DNA from: Nitratidesulfovibrio termitidis HI1
GTDB taxonomy: Bacteria; Desulfobacterota; Desulfovibrionia; Desulfovibrionales; Desulfovibrionaceae
Length of the DNA stretch: 64,000 bases
Reading direction: 5' to 3'
Assembly (NCBI RefSeq): GCF_000504305.1
Contig: NZ_KI632512.1
Span: forward strand, 1,672,250 to 1,736,249
This document shows positions 26,458 through 35,197 of the stretch, in pieces. The number at the start of each line of letters is the position of its first letter. Within the stretch, counting starts at the first letter, position 1. The notes beneath the pieces were generated by a model that was given only the letters and a program-made list of their open reading frames with translations, was not told the origin of the DNA and did not search any database. The translations under genes were made by a program, and so were the position numbers.

Positions 26458-29400
26458 GTGAAACGACCCTCCGCCGCCGGTCTTGCCCGGCTGCTCCTCA
26501 TCGCGGCCCTTGCCGGGCCGCCCGCCACGGCCGCGCATGCGGCCTCGTGGCAATGGAGCGGCCTGCCCGACCGCGAGCGGGTGACCATCACCCTTGACAG
26601 CCCCGGCGACGTGGATGTGGCCCGCACCGGGCGGCAGACCCTGTCGCTGACGTCGCGCGCCGTGGGCGCGGCCCCCGCGCGCATGGGCGGGGCCGACCCG
26701 GCAGGCGCGGCGCTGGTGGGCGAGGTTGCCCCGCAGCCCGGCGGACTGCGCATCGACACGCGCACCCCGGGGTTCGGCTACGTGGTCACCCGCCCCGCCC
26801 CCGACAGGGTGGTGGTGGACATCTTCCGCGACCCCATGGGTGAACGGTGGACAGCCTCCGACGGCGGCCAGCCCCAGGCCCAGGCGGCAGGACAGCCAGA
26901 ACAGGCAGCGCCCCCGGCTCCCGCTCCGGCGCAACCCGCCGTCCCCCCTGCCGTCTCCCCCGCGGACCAGCCCCCCCGAGCAGCCCAACCTGCCCCGGCG
27001 GCAACGCCCGCAACTCCCGCACCGGCGCCCTCCCCGGCCCCCGTGCCCGCGCAAAACGGCGCCCGGCAGCTGCGCGTCGTGGAACGCACTCTCACCGACG
27101 GCCCCGACCAGACTCCGCAAACCGCGCCCACGGGCGGGGTTACCGGCAAGCTTTCCTCCGGTCCGGGCACGGCGGCCCCCGCGCAGGTCACCGGACAAAT
27201 CGGGGGGCAAATCGGGGGGCAAACAGCCGCCACGCCCCCGGCCCAGCCCGCCCCGCAGGCTTCTGCCCAGCCGCCGGAACAGCCGCGCAGCTTCTTTGCC
27301 GTGCCCTATTCCGTTCGGGCACGCATCAATCCCGGCGGCCCTTCCGAATGGCCCGAAGAAGCGGCAGCCTCCGCCCAGGCCACGGCCCCCGCGCCGGTGC
27401 CCTCGCGCGGAGAGGCCGGTCCCGCCGCCACCGCTGCACAGGACGGGCAACCCGCCGCGCCGCAGGCGGTGGCCCAGGCGACCTCACAGATGGGCCAGAC
27501 GGGGCAGCCCGCTCAGCCGGAGCAGGCCACGGATCAAGCCCCGGACCAGGCCCCGGACCAGGCCAAGGACCAGGGCGAAGCGCGCAAGTCCGCCTCTCCC
27601 CGCCCCGAAGGCCCCACGCCGCCACCGCAGCCCGATGGCCAGCCCACGCCCCCGGTAACCGGCAACGCCACCTCGCCGCAGGCCGAGGCGGCTGGCAAGA
27701 CCGAGTCCAATGCCACCAACGCCACCCAGGTGGTGTACGTGGACGAAAAAGGCAATCCCGTTCCCCCGCCGCCGGTCCCGGCAGACCTGCTGGAGCAGGC
27801 CAAGACTTTCATGGTCAACGCCGACTATCCCAAGGCCATGGAACTGCTGGAAACCCTGAAGCACCTGCCCGACACCCCCAAGGACATGTACGAGGAGGTG
27901 CTGTACCTCATCGGCGACGTTCTCTACGCGCAGAACAAGGACAACCTCCTTCCCGCCTTCGACAAGATCGTCACGGCCACCAACGAGGCCATGAACTACA
28001 ACCTGAAGTCGCACCGGGTGCCGCAGGCCCTGCTGCGCCTCGGACTGCTGAACACGCGCATCGGCAACTCGCAGGAGGCCGAAGGCTACTTCAACCTGCT
28101 GCGGCGCCAGTACCCGCACGACGAAAACGCCGCCCTGGCCATGTACTATGCAGGTGAAGAGGCCTACAAACGCGGCGACTACCAGAAGGCCGCGGACAAA
28201 TTCCAGTCCATCGTGCAGGACTTTCCGGAAAGCAAGTACGTGCGCGAAGGCTCGGTCAGCCTGGCCCGCACCCTGTACAAGATGGGCTACTATCAGCAGG
28301 CCGCGTCCATCCTGGACTTCGTGGACAAGCGCTGGGGCCGCTTCTACCTGGAATATCCGCAACTGCTCACCGTGGCCGCCGACGTGGCCGACCACCTGGG
28401 CAAGCTGGACGATGCCCGCGCCAACTACTGGCTGTACTACAACCTCAACCCCGACGCGGACGACATCGACACCGTGCTGGCCCGGCAGGGCGACATCCTG
28501 GCCAGGCAGAAGCAGCCCGAGGCCGCCCGGGTGCTCTACGAAGAGGCGGTGCGCCGCTTCCCGGACAAGGACGGCGGGCTCATCTCGCTGATGCGCCTTG
28601 CGGAAGAAGGCATCCACGACACGCCGAGCATCGCCGAGATGGTCTCGGTGTTCCAGCGGCCGGACAACACCCGCCCGGTGCAGGCGTACACCACCATCAT
28701 TTCCGGCCACCCGCAAAGCCCGCTGGTGCCGCTGGCCCGGCTGAAGCTGACCATGTGGTACCTGTGGAACCGCCAGTTCCCAGAGGCGCTGGCATCCGCC
28801 GTGGAGTTCGCCCAGGCCCACCCCGGCAGCGACATGCTGCCCAAGGTGCGCGAAATCGCGTTGCAAAGCTTCACCCAGATGGTGGCCGAAGCCGTGCCCG
28901 ACGGCAACTATGGCCGCATCCTGCAATTGTGGGAACAGTACCCGCTGATTCAGGAGAACGAGAAAGACCTGTCGGTGGACACCCACGTGGCCATCGCCCT
29001 CAGCTACGCCAACACCGGCCAGCCCCAGAAGGCGCTGGAGATGCTGGACGGCTTCCTGAAGGGGCCGAAGGATCCCAGGCACGGTGAAACCGTGCTGGCC
29101 CTGGCGCTCAAGGTATATCTGGAAACACAGAACTGGCAGCGCATCGCCGACGTGATGCAGGGCGTGTCCGGGTGGAGCCTGTCCGACCCGGTGCAGAAAC
29201 AGGCGGACTACGCGCTGGCCCTGGCCCAGGAAAACCTGGGGCACCCCGACCTGGCCGAGCCCCTGTGGCAGCGCCTGTACGACCGCAAGGACCTGCCCCA
29301 GGAGCAGCGCGCCTACGTGGGCTACTTCCTGTCGCGCGACGCCGAGCGCAACCGGGAACTGGAAAAGGCCTACCTGCTCACCCGCGAGACCCTGTCCGAC

Positions 29401-29754
29401 TTCCTTGCCGTGGCCCAGGCCAGCCCGGAAAAGGAAGACACGCCGCGCATCAAGGAATGCCTGCTCTCGCTCATGGACATCACCGAGGCGGCGGGCCGCC
29501 TGCGCGAATCGCTGGACTGGACCGACCAGTACGCCAGGTACGTGCCCGATACCGACCCCGGCTACGCGGCCATGCGCTATCGCGTGGCGCGCCTGCAGCG
29601 CAAGATGGGCAACACGGACGCCTGGAAGGCCACCCTGGAAGACCTGGCCCGGCGCGACCCGCAGTCGCTGTATGGCCGCATGGCCGCGTCCGAACTGCGC
29701 ACCACCGACGTGACCAAGGGCCTTTCCGGCTTCACCGGGGGCGCACAGCCGTAG
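26458..29754 (+). CDS. Secreted TPR-repeat protein with AMIN-like N-terminal domain
   Basis: A 1098-residue protein starting at GTG 26458, with AGGA upstream and a signal peptide ending ATAAHA. Residues ~27-120 form a beta-rich domain (WQWSGLPDRERVTITL, DRVVVDIFRDP) resembling AMIN-type peptidoglycan- or pilin-associated domains. Residues ~135-440 are a low-complexity Pro/Ala/Gln spacer. From ~440 onward TPR helices repeat (DYPKAMELLETLKHLP, YYAGEEAYKRGDYQKAADKF). It is likely a periplasmic or envelope scaffold expressed by the sigma-54 promoter at 26343. Partner complex unknown; a flagellar or envelope role is possible given sigma-54 control but not shown. Confidence 0.8.
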   Translation: MKRPSAAGLARLLLIAALAGPPATAAHAASWQWSGLPDRERVTITLDSPGDVDVARTGRQTLSLTSRAVGAAPARMGGADPAGAALVGEVAPQPGGLRIDTRTPGFGYVVTRPAPDRVVVDIFRDPMGERWTASDGGQPQAQAAGQPEQAAPPAPAPAQPAVPPAVSPADQPPRAAQPAPAATPATPAPAPSPAPVPAQNGARQLRVVERTLTDGPDQTPQTAPTGGVTGKLSSGPGTAAPAQVTGQIGGQIGGQTAATPPAQPAPQASAQPPEQPRSFFAVPYSVRARINPGGPSEWPEEAAASAQATAPAPVPSRGEAGPAATAAQDGQPAAPQAVAQATSQMGQTGQPAQPEQATDQAPDQAPDQAKDQGEARKSASPRPEGPTPPPQPDGQPTPPVTGNATSPQAEAAGKTESNATNATQVVYVDEKGNPVPPPPVPADLLEQAKTFMVNADYPKAMELLETLKHLPDTPKDMYEEVLYLIGDVLYAQNKDNLLPAFDKIVTATNEAMNYNLKSHRVPQALLRLGLLNTRIGNSQEAEGYFNLLRRQYPHDENAALAMYYAGEEAYKRGDYQKAADKFQSIVQDFPESKYVREGSVSLARTLYKMGYYQQAASILDFVDKRWGRFYLEYPQLLTVAADVADHLGKLDDARANYWLYYNLNPDADDIDTVLARQGDILARQKQPEAARVLYEEAVRRFPDKDGGLISLMRLAEEGIHDTPSIAEMVSVFQRPDNTRPVQAYTTIISGHPQSPLVPLARLKLTMWYLWNRQFPEALASAVEFAQAHPGSDMLPKVREIALQSFTQMVAEAVPDGNYGRILQLWEQYPLIQENEKDLSVDTHVAIALSYANTGQPQKALEMLDGFLKGPKDPRHGETVLALALKVYLETQNWQRIADVMQGVSGWSLSDPVQKQADYALALAQENLGHPDLAEPLWQRLYDRKDLPQEQRAYVGYFLSRDAERNRELEKAYLLTRETLSDFLAVAQASPEKEDTPRIKECLLSLMDITEAAGRLRESLDWTDQYARYVPDTDPGYAAMRYRVARLQRKMGNTDAWKATLEDLARRDPQSLYGRMAASELRTTDVTKGLSGFTGGAQP

Positions 29755-30079
29755 CGGAAGCCCGCTCCGCCATCCCGGCCCCCCGATCCGCAGCGGCCCG
29801 CAGCGGGCGGACAGCGGGCGGATAGAGGGCAGGCGCAACGTCCGGTTCCGACCCGCCATCCCGGCCCCATCCTGAGCGTATCCTACGGCCCCCATTTCCG
29901 CTGTTTCCGTTTTATCGCGCATCTGGCATAGCTTGGGTACGGACCCACGGGCGTGGTCCGCGTCCGTACGAATCGCCGGGCAAGCCGCCGCTATCCCCTG
30001 ATATATCACCGGACAGGCTGCCCCTTTCCGCCCTTTCCGCCCTTTCCGCCATGTCCGCCGCTACCCGCAGGAGGCCGCC
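29755..30079. other. Intergenic region before the MEMO-like gene
   Basis: No gene or clear promoter. It contains three tandem 9-bp units ccctttccg (30022-30048) just upstream of the next start. Confidence 0.4.
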
Positions 30080-30928
30080 ATGCATGACAGGCATCTGGAC
30101 ACCGGACACGCCATCGACCGCAACCCCGTGGTGGCGGGCATGTTCTACCCGGACGACCCCGACCTGCTGCGCCACACGGTGCGCGAACACCTTGCCGCCG
30201 CCCCGCGCGACGCCGCCCCCACCCTGCTGGCCATGGTGCCCCACGCGGGCTACGTCTATTCCGGCGAGGTGGCCGGGCAGACCCTGGGCGCGGCCAACCT
30301 GCCCGACACCATCGTGCTGCTGGGCCCCAACCACACCGGGCTTGGCGCGTCGCTGGCCGTCTGGCCGGGCGGCCACTGGCACACCCCCCTCGGCCCGGTG
30401 CCCGTGGACGAGGAACTGGCCGACGCCCTGGCCGAATCGGGCGCGGGCTTTACCCGTGACACCGCTGCCCACGTGCGCGAGCACTCCATAGAGGTGGTCC
30501 TGCCCTTCCTGCAGGAATACACGCCCGACCTTTCCATCGTGCCCGTGGCCGTGGCGGAGCCGGACCCGCAAGCCCTGCGCGAGGCATCGCAGGCCCTGGC
30601 CGGGTCACTGCGCCGCCTGGAGGCCGCCGGACGGCGGGTGGCCATGGTGGTGTCCTCGGACATGAGCCACTACGTCACCCACGCCGACGCAACCCGGCTG
30701 GACCGCCTGGCCCTGGCCCGCATCGAGGCCCTGGACCCCCTTGGCCTGTACGCCACCGTGCGCGACCGGGGCATCTCCATGTGCGGGGTGCTGCCCGCCG
30801 CCCTGGGGCTGCTGGCCGCGCTGGACCTGGGCGCCCAGACCGCGCGGGTGGTGGCCTATGCCACCTCGGGCGAGGTCAGCGGGGATATGCAGCGGGTGGT
30901 GGGGTATGCGGGGGTGCTTGTGGCCTGA
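30080..30928 (+). CDS. amrB: AmmeMemoRadiSam system protein B (MEMO1 family)
   Basis: A 282-residue MEMO-like protein. VVAGMFYPDDPDLLR, VPHAGYVYSG, LLGPNHTG and VSSDMSHY are the conserved motifs around the metal-binding cleft of this family (extradiol-dioxygenase fold). In bacteria it occurs with an AMMECR1 protein and a radical-SAM protein of unresolved function; neither is in this window. GGAGG precedes ATG 30080. It is followed by the short R1 element. Confidence 0.9.
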   Translation: MHDRHLDTGHAIDRNPVVAGMFYPDDPDLLRHTVREHLAAAPRDAAPTLLAMVPHAGYVYSGEVAGQTLGAANLPDTIVLLGPNHTGLGASLAVWPGGHWHTPLGPVPVDEELADALAESGAGFTRDTAAHVREHSIEVVLPFLQEYTPDLSIVPVAVAEPDPQALREASQALAGSLRRLEAAGRRVAMVVSSDMSHYVTHADATRLDRLALARIEALDPLGLYATVRDRGISMCGVLPAALGLLAALDLGAQTARVVAYATSGEVSGDMQRVVGYAGVLVA

Positions 30929-30981
30929 CAGGCTTCGGTGCGACACGCACCGCATCCACCTGCGGAAACATTTTTCTGTCA

Positions 30982-31176
30982 GCCTCCGGCGGGCAAGGGG
31001 CTACGCCCCCTGCACCCCCACAAAGGAATGTAGCAATCCGGTCTGTTAGGCACGTGAGCGAACAGGAAGGCGCATTCAACTGCACGTCGGATACCGACAG
31101 GGCACGCGTAATCAGCCATACTGGCCTTACATGATGGGGGTGCAGGGGGCGAAGCCCCTTGCCCGCGCCGGAGGCG
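30982..31176. repeat. Short R1-derived inverted pair
   Basis: Left arm 30982-31020 (gcctccggcgggcaaggggc then an adjoining hairpin) and right arm 31135-31176 are near-exact reverse complements ~115 bp apart. The sequence belongs to the R1 family. The 428-bp gap 30929-31357 holds no credible gene. Confidence 0.85.
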
Positions 31177-31357
31177 TAAAAAATACGCCCTCACCCGCCC
31201 CCACCTTGTACCTTACGGCACGAACGGTCGGGCATATTGACGGCGGGCGGCAGCGGTGTCATTTTCCGCCCGGCACGGGCGACGCTCCCGCGCCCACCGG
31301 TGCGCCGCGCGCTGCGCGCGGCCCGGCAGCCTTTCCGCGCCATGCAACGGAGCTCCC

Positions 31358-32389
31358 GTGACCACGCACTATCGTCTCGAAGAGACCACCCCCGGCGCCC
31401 AGTGGGACGCCTTTGTCGAGGCATCCCCCAACGGGACCATCTTCTCGCTGTCCGCGTACCTGGCCGCCGTGCGCCAACCCAGCCGCCTGTACTGGTGCAT
31501 GAACGGCAACGAACGCCGCGCCGCCGTGGCCGTCACCGAATCGGCGGACGGCACCTGCGCCGTGCAGCATGATTTCGTCATCCACAACGGCATTCTCTTC
31601 GCGCCGCCCGCCAACAAGCAGAACCGCTCCACGGTGCTGTCCGAACGGTTCGAAATCGCCGCGGACGTGGCCGCCGCCCTGTCGCGCCGCTACACGCGGG
31701 TGGAACTGGCCCTGTCGCCGCAGGTCACCGATATCCGCCCCTTCCTGTGGCACAATTACGGCAAGGACGACGCCCCCCACTACGTGGCCGACGTGCGCTA
31801 CACCGCCTACGCCAGCCTGGCGGGCTTTGCCGATGCCGCCGCGCCGGAAGACGTGCCCCTGTTTCCGGAAATTTCCTATTCGCGTCGGCAGGAAGTGCGC
31901 AAGGCGCTGAAGACCGGCGTGCGCACCACCGAAGACGCCACACCGGAAGACCTTGCCGCCTTCTACGCCCTGACCATGGGCCGCCAGGACATCGAGGTGG
32001 AGCGCGAACGTCTGGACGAACTGCGCGACCTGGCCGCCGCCGTGCTGGCGGGGGGCTTCGGTCGGCTGTTCGCCACCCGCACCCCGGAAGGGGAACTGGC
32101 GGCCATGGCCCTGTTCGGCATGGACAGCAAGCGCGCCTACTACCTGTTCGGCGCGGGCGACCCGCACCTGCGCAACACCCCCTGCGGCACCGCCGTACTG
32201 TGGGACGCCTTTGGCCAGCTGGCCCGGGCGGGGGTGACCGAAGTGGACCTGGAAGGGGTGAACAGCCCCCGCCGGGGCTGGTTCAAGCTCAGCTTCGGGG
32301 CGGACATCCTGCCCTACTACCAGTTGGTCAAGGAGGGTTCGGAACCGGCGGAACCGGCGGAACTGTCAGTACCTGCGGAACCGAACTGA
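31358..32389 (+). CDS. GNAT/FemAB-like acyltransferase
   Basis: A 343-residue protein of the GNAT-fold group related to FemAB peptidoglycan-bridge ligases. The C-terminal half (LAAMALFGMDSKRAYYLFGA, then LWDAFGQLARAGVTEVDLEG, PRRGWFKLSFGA) is the acetyltransferase-6/FemAB core, where the KLSFG segment usually closes the substrate site. GTG 31358 has GGAG upstream. It may transfer an amino acid or acyl group to a surface glycan or protein (inference; no genetic neighbour indicates the substrate). The C-terminus ends in short EPA repeats. Confidence 0.75.
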   Translation: MTTHYRLEETTPGAQWDAFVEASPNGTIFSLSAYLAAVRQPSRLYWCMNGNERRAAVAVTESADGTCAVQHDFVIHNGILFAPPANKQNRSTVLSERFEIAADVAAALSRRYTRVELALSPQVTDIRPFLWHNYGKDDAPHYVADVRYTAYASLAGFADAAAPEDVPLFPEISYSRRQEVRKALKTGVRTTEDATPEDLAAFYALTMGRQDIEVERERLDELRDLAAAVLAGGFGRLFATRTPEGELAAMALFGMDSKRAYYLFGAGDPHLRNTPCGTAVLWDAFGQLARAGVTEVDLEGVNSPRRGWFKLSFGADILPYYQLVKEGSEPAEPAELSVPAEPN

Positions 32390-32486
32390 CAAGACCGGCA
32401 GATCAGGCAGATTTGGCAGGCCAGGAGCAGTCACGCCCGCGTTGACGCGCGGCCCGACGCCGCCCCGCGTTTCCGCAAAATGATCG

Positions 32487-32517
32487 AAGGGCGGGGGCCT
32501 GTGCCCCCGCCCCTTCA
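32487..32517. terminator. GC-rich hairpin between convergent genes
   Basis: Stem gaaggg-cgggggc with its complement (one bulge) and small loop; T-rich on the minus side (cattttgc). Confidence 0.6.
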
Positions 32518-32554
32518 TGCGAAGCAAAACCTGCACCGTGGCGCCCGCCGTCAG

Positions 32555-32610
32555 GTGACCGTCATCCGGTGACCGCCGTCCGGTGACCGCCATCCGGTGA
32601 CCGTCATCCG
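32555..32610. repeat. Four 14-bp tandem repeats
   Basis: Units of gtgaccgtcatccg and variants in the short gap after the GNAT gene. Confidence 0.9.
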
Positions 32611-32633
32611 GCACGCACCACGAATGGCTGCGG

Positions 32634-32843
32634 CTACGCCTCTTCTTCCTCCAGCGTGTACCCGGCGCTCTCCACGGCTTCGCGCAGCATGCGCGTATCC
32701 ACGCACACCGCAGGGCCATAGGTGATTTCGCCGGTGGCCAGGTTCACGTTCACTTCCTCGATCCCGGCCTTGGTCTGGATGGAAGTGGTCACGGTGGCGG
32801 CGCAGTCCGGGCTTTGCAGCCCCTTCACCTTGTACTTCTTCAT
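32634..32843 (-). CDS. HMA-like heavy-metal-associated domain protein with degenerate site
   Basis: A 69-residue protein with the ferredoxin-like HMA fold sequence (VKGLQSPDCAATVTTSIQTK, GIEEVNVNLATGEITYG, AVESAGYTLEEE). In CopZ-like chaperones the site is MxCxxC. Here the first Cys is replaced and the site reads LQSPDC with a single Cys, so metal binding is doubtful or different. GGAGGA precedes the ATG at 32843. Mercuric- or copper-binding chaperones are the nearest relatives. Confidence 0.78.
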   Translation of the reverse strand: MKKYKVKGLQSPDCAATVTTSIQTKAGIEEVNVNLATGEITYGPAVCVDTRMLREAVESAGYTLEEEEA

Positions 32844-32965
32844 GGGAAATCCTCCCCGCGTGGGCGGCATGCCGCAGGCGCGGCGCACGATGTGAAGGGA
32901 AACGCCGGGGCAGCCACCGGCGCGCGACGACACTTCGTCTTCAATGCCGAGACTATACCGCTTTT

Positions 32966-32986
32966 ATCCTACTGTGCAAGTAGGAT
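32966..32986. promoter_or_regulatory. Inverted repeat upstream of the HMA gene, possible operator
   Basis: atcctac-tgtgcaa-gtaggat, 7-bp perfect arms and 7-bp spacer, ~125 bp upstream of the HMA start. Size and spacing suit a dimeric regulator; no regulator is adjacent. Confidence 0.4.
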
Positions 32987-33103
32987 TTGCCCCCTTGCGC
33001 ACCCCCCGTGAATGCCTTACCTCAAGGAACCACCGGATTCGGGACGAACAGACGGATTCAAGGCCTCAGGACCGCCCCCGATTCTCAGCATGCCCCCGAT
33101 GCC

Positions 33104-33154
33104 CATGGTCACCTGACGCACATGGTCACCTGACGCACATGGCCACCTGATTCA
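33104..33154. repeat. Three 17-bp tandem repeats
   Basis: catggtcacctgacgca twice, then a variant copy. Confidence 0.9.
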
Positions 33155-33212
33155 TCTGCGCCACCTGCCAGCGGCACGTAGCCGCGCCCCCTCACCGCAA
33201 CCCCCGCACCCC

Positions 33213-33461
33213 ATGCTTGAACTGGACTTCACCACTTCCGGCTACGTCTACATGGCGCTCATCTGGGCGTGCGTGGGCATTGGCGCGGCGGTACTGGCCC
33301 GGCGTCAGGGCCGCAACCCCCTGTTGTGGTGCGCGGCCTGCCTGATCGCACCCATCGCCCTGTTCTACCTGGCGGGCGAGCACAGCGGCCGCGAGGACGC
33401 GCGCACCAAGGCCCGGCGCGAACAGGCCCAGGCAGCCGCCGAGGGCAACAACGCCGAATAG
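33213..33461 (+). CDS. Small membrane protein, unknown
   Basis: An 82-residue protein with two hydrophobic stretches (residues ~11-30 and ~36-53) and a charged, Ala/Glu-rich C-terminus (REDARTKARREQAQAAAEG). WCAACLIAPIALFYLAG is a membrane-type segment. No ribosome site of note. It is 72 bp before miaB, so it may be cotranscribed. Function unknown. Confidence 0.6.
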   Translation: MLELDFTTSGYVYMALIWACVGIGAAVLARRQGRNPLLWCAACLIAPIALFYLAGEHSGREDARTKARREQAQAAAEGNNAE

Positions 33462-33533
33462 CCCGACGCCGCCCCCCTTTTCATCCACCCGTGCCGGGCG
33501 CACCCCGGCCTTGCACAAGCATACCACCGGACC

Positions 33534-35045
33534 ATGAGCGACCGTACTTTTCATATCCTGACCTTTGGCTGCCAGATGAACGTCAACGATTCCGACTGGC
33601 TGGCCAGGGCACTTGTGGCGCGCGGCTTTACGGAAGCCCCCCTGGGCAAGGCCCGCGTGAACATCGTCAACACCTGCTCGGTGCGCGACAAGCCGGAGCA
33701 GAAGGTCTACAGCGTGCTCGGGCGCATCCGTCAGGCCACCCGCAAGCTGCCCGACGCCTTTGCCGTTGTGGGCGGCTGCGTGGCCCAGCAGATCGGCTCC
33801 GGGTTCTTCACCCGCTTTCCGCAGGTACGCCTGGTGTTCGGCGGCGACGGCTCGTCCATGGCTCCCCAGGCCATCGAACGGCTGTGCGCGGAACCGGGCC
33901 TGCGCGTCTCGCTGCTGGACTTTTCCGAGGAATATCCCGAACGCGACGCCCAACTGGATTCCGGGCCGGTGCCGCCCTCTGCCTTCGTGAACATCATGCA
34001 GGGCTGCGACAACTTCTGCGCCTACTGCATCGTGCCGTACACGCGGGGCCGCCAGAAGTCGCGCGGGGCCGACGCGGTGGTGCGCGAATGCGCGGAACTG
34101 GTGCAGCGCGGCGCGAAGGAAATCACCCTGCTCGGCCAGAACGTCAATTCCTACGGGCAGGACGCGGAAGCCACCCGCCAAGCTACCATGGCGACCATGG
34201 CGACGGGGGCGACCATGGCGACGGGGGCGACGGGGGCGACGGGGGCGACGGGGGCAGGTGACGGCAAGGCCGTGACCTTCGCCGAACTGCTGCACCGCGT
34301 GGCCGCCCTGCCCGGTCTGGCCCGGTTGCGCTTCGTCACGCCCCACCCCAAGGACATCGCGCCGGAAGTCATCGACGCCTTCGGCACGCTGGACAACCTG
34401 TGCCCGCGCCTGCACCTGCCCCTGCAATCCGGGTCGGACCGCATCCTGAAGGCCATGGGCCGCAAGTACGACATGGCCCGGTACATGGACATCGTGCACC
34501 GGCTCAAAGCCGCTCGCCCCGACATCCAGCTTTCCACCGACATCATCGTGGGCTTTCCCGGCGAGACGGAACAGGACTTCGAGGACACCCTGGCCGCCAT
34601 GCGCGCCGTTGGCTTTGCCGCCAGCTTCTCGTTCTGCTATTCCGACAGGCCGGGCACCCGCGCGGAGATGCTGCCCGGCAAGCTGGACGCCGCAGAAAAG
34701 GCCGCCCGCCTGGCCCGCCTGCAGGCATGGCAGAATGATTATACTGAACAGTGCTTGCGGAACATGGTAGGGTTGCACACAATGGTGCTGCTGGACGGCA
34801 TGAGCAAAAAGCCCGGCATGGCCACCCCGGAATTGCATGAAGGCGTGCATGCCCACGTCACGGACAATCCCGGCGGCGAAAGCTGGCAGGGGCGCGACCC
34901 CTACGGCCAGCCCGTCAACGTGGTGATGCCCGTCCGGCCAGAACGTGGACCTGACAACGAATCGCAAGGCTGGCTGGGGCACATCGTGCCGGTGACCATC
35001 GTAGAGGCCAAGAAGCACTCGTTGCGCGGAGTGTTGCGGGCATGA
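33534..35045 (+). CDS. miaB: tRNA-2-methylthio-N6-dimethylallyladenosine synthase MiaB
   Basis: A 503-residue radical-SAM methylthiotransferase modifying A37 of tRNAs. N-terminal Fe-S ligands C13, C48 and C82; radical-SAM cluster C158/C162/C165 (GCDNFCAYC). The C-terminal TRAM region is present. An insertion at about residues 220-240 (Met-Ala-Thr/Gly-Ala-Thr triplets) is absent from usual MiaB and is encoded by seven 9-bp units, so it should form a flexible loop in the radical-SAM domain. The stop overlaps an in-frame start of the next gene (ATGA). Confidence 0.96.
   Translation: MSDRTFHILTFGCQMNVNDSDWLARALVARGFTEAPLGKARVNIVNTCSVRDKPEQKVYSVLGRIRQATRKLPDAFAVVGGCVAQQIGSGFFTRFPQVRLVFGGDGSSMAPQAIERLCAEPGLRVSLLDFSEEYPERDAQLDSGPVPPSAFVNIMQGCDNFCAYCIVPYTRGRQKSRGADAVVRECAELVQRGAKEITLLGQNVNSYGQDAEATRQATMATMATGATMATGATGATGATGAGDGKAVTFAELLHRVAALPGLARLRFVTPHPKDIAPEVIDAFGTLDNLCPRLHLPLQSGSDRILKAMGRKYDMARYMDIVHRLKAARPDIQLSTDIIVGFPGETEQDFEDTLAAMRAVGFAASFSFCYSDRPGTRAEMLPGKLDAAEKAARLARLQAWQNDYTEQCLRNMVGLHTMVLLDGMSKKPGMATPELHEGVHAHVTDNPGGESWQGRDPYGQPVNVVMPVRPERGPDNESQGWLGHIVPVTIVEAKKHSLRGVLRA
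34191..34253 (+). repeat. Seven 9-bp tandem units inside miaB
   Basis: gcgacgggg/gcgaccatg units, encoding Ala-Thr-Gly/Ala-Thr-Met triplets. Confidence 0.95.
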
Positions 35046-35197
35046 TCCGCTTCCGGCGCCGCATCGGCCCGCAAGGCCGTACTGGCCGTACGGGTCAGGC
35101 TGACCGAGCAGACCGGACTGGTCAGGCCGACCGTGCAGGCCAGGCAGGCTCAAGCACCATGCGAAAACGCCCGCAGGGGCGCACAGGCAGGTATCCC

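Noticed and set aside
25051-27450. 799-codon minus frame across the sigma-54 activator
   Set aside because: Mirrors the coding strand of a certain gene and crosses the intergenic promoter.
29931-29946. Second sigma-54 promoter (ctggcatagcttgggt)
   Set aside because: The -12 element lacks TTGC and spacing is wrong.
27484-30009. 841-codon open frame opposite the TPR gene
   Set aside because: It is the antisense of a strongly coding GC-rich gene, with His/Val/Gly-biased composition and no domain.
32555-33154. Possible CRISPR array from regular repeats
   Set aside because: Units are 14 and 17 bp and directly adjacent without unique spacers; no cas genes.
35042-35197. 52-residue N-terminal extension of the DUF151 protein
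   Set aside because: Low-complexity Arg/Thr/Gln/Ala repeats; the downstream ATG fits the family start.
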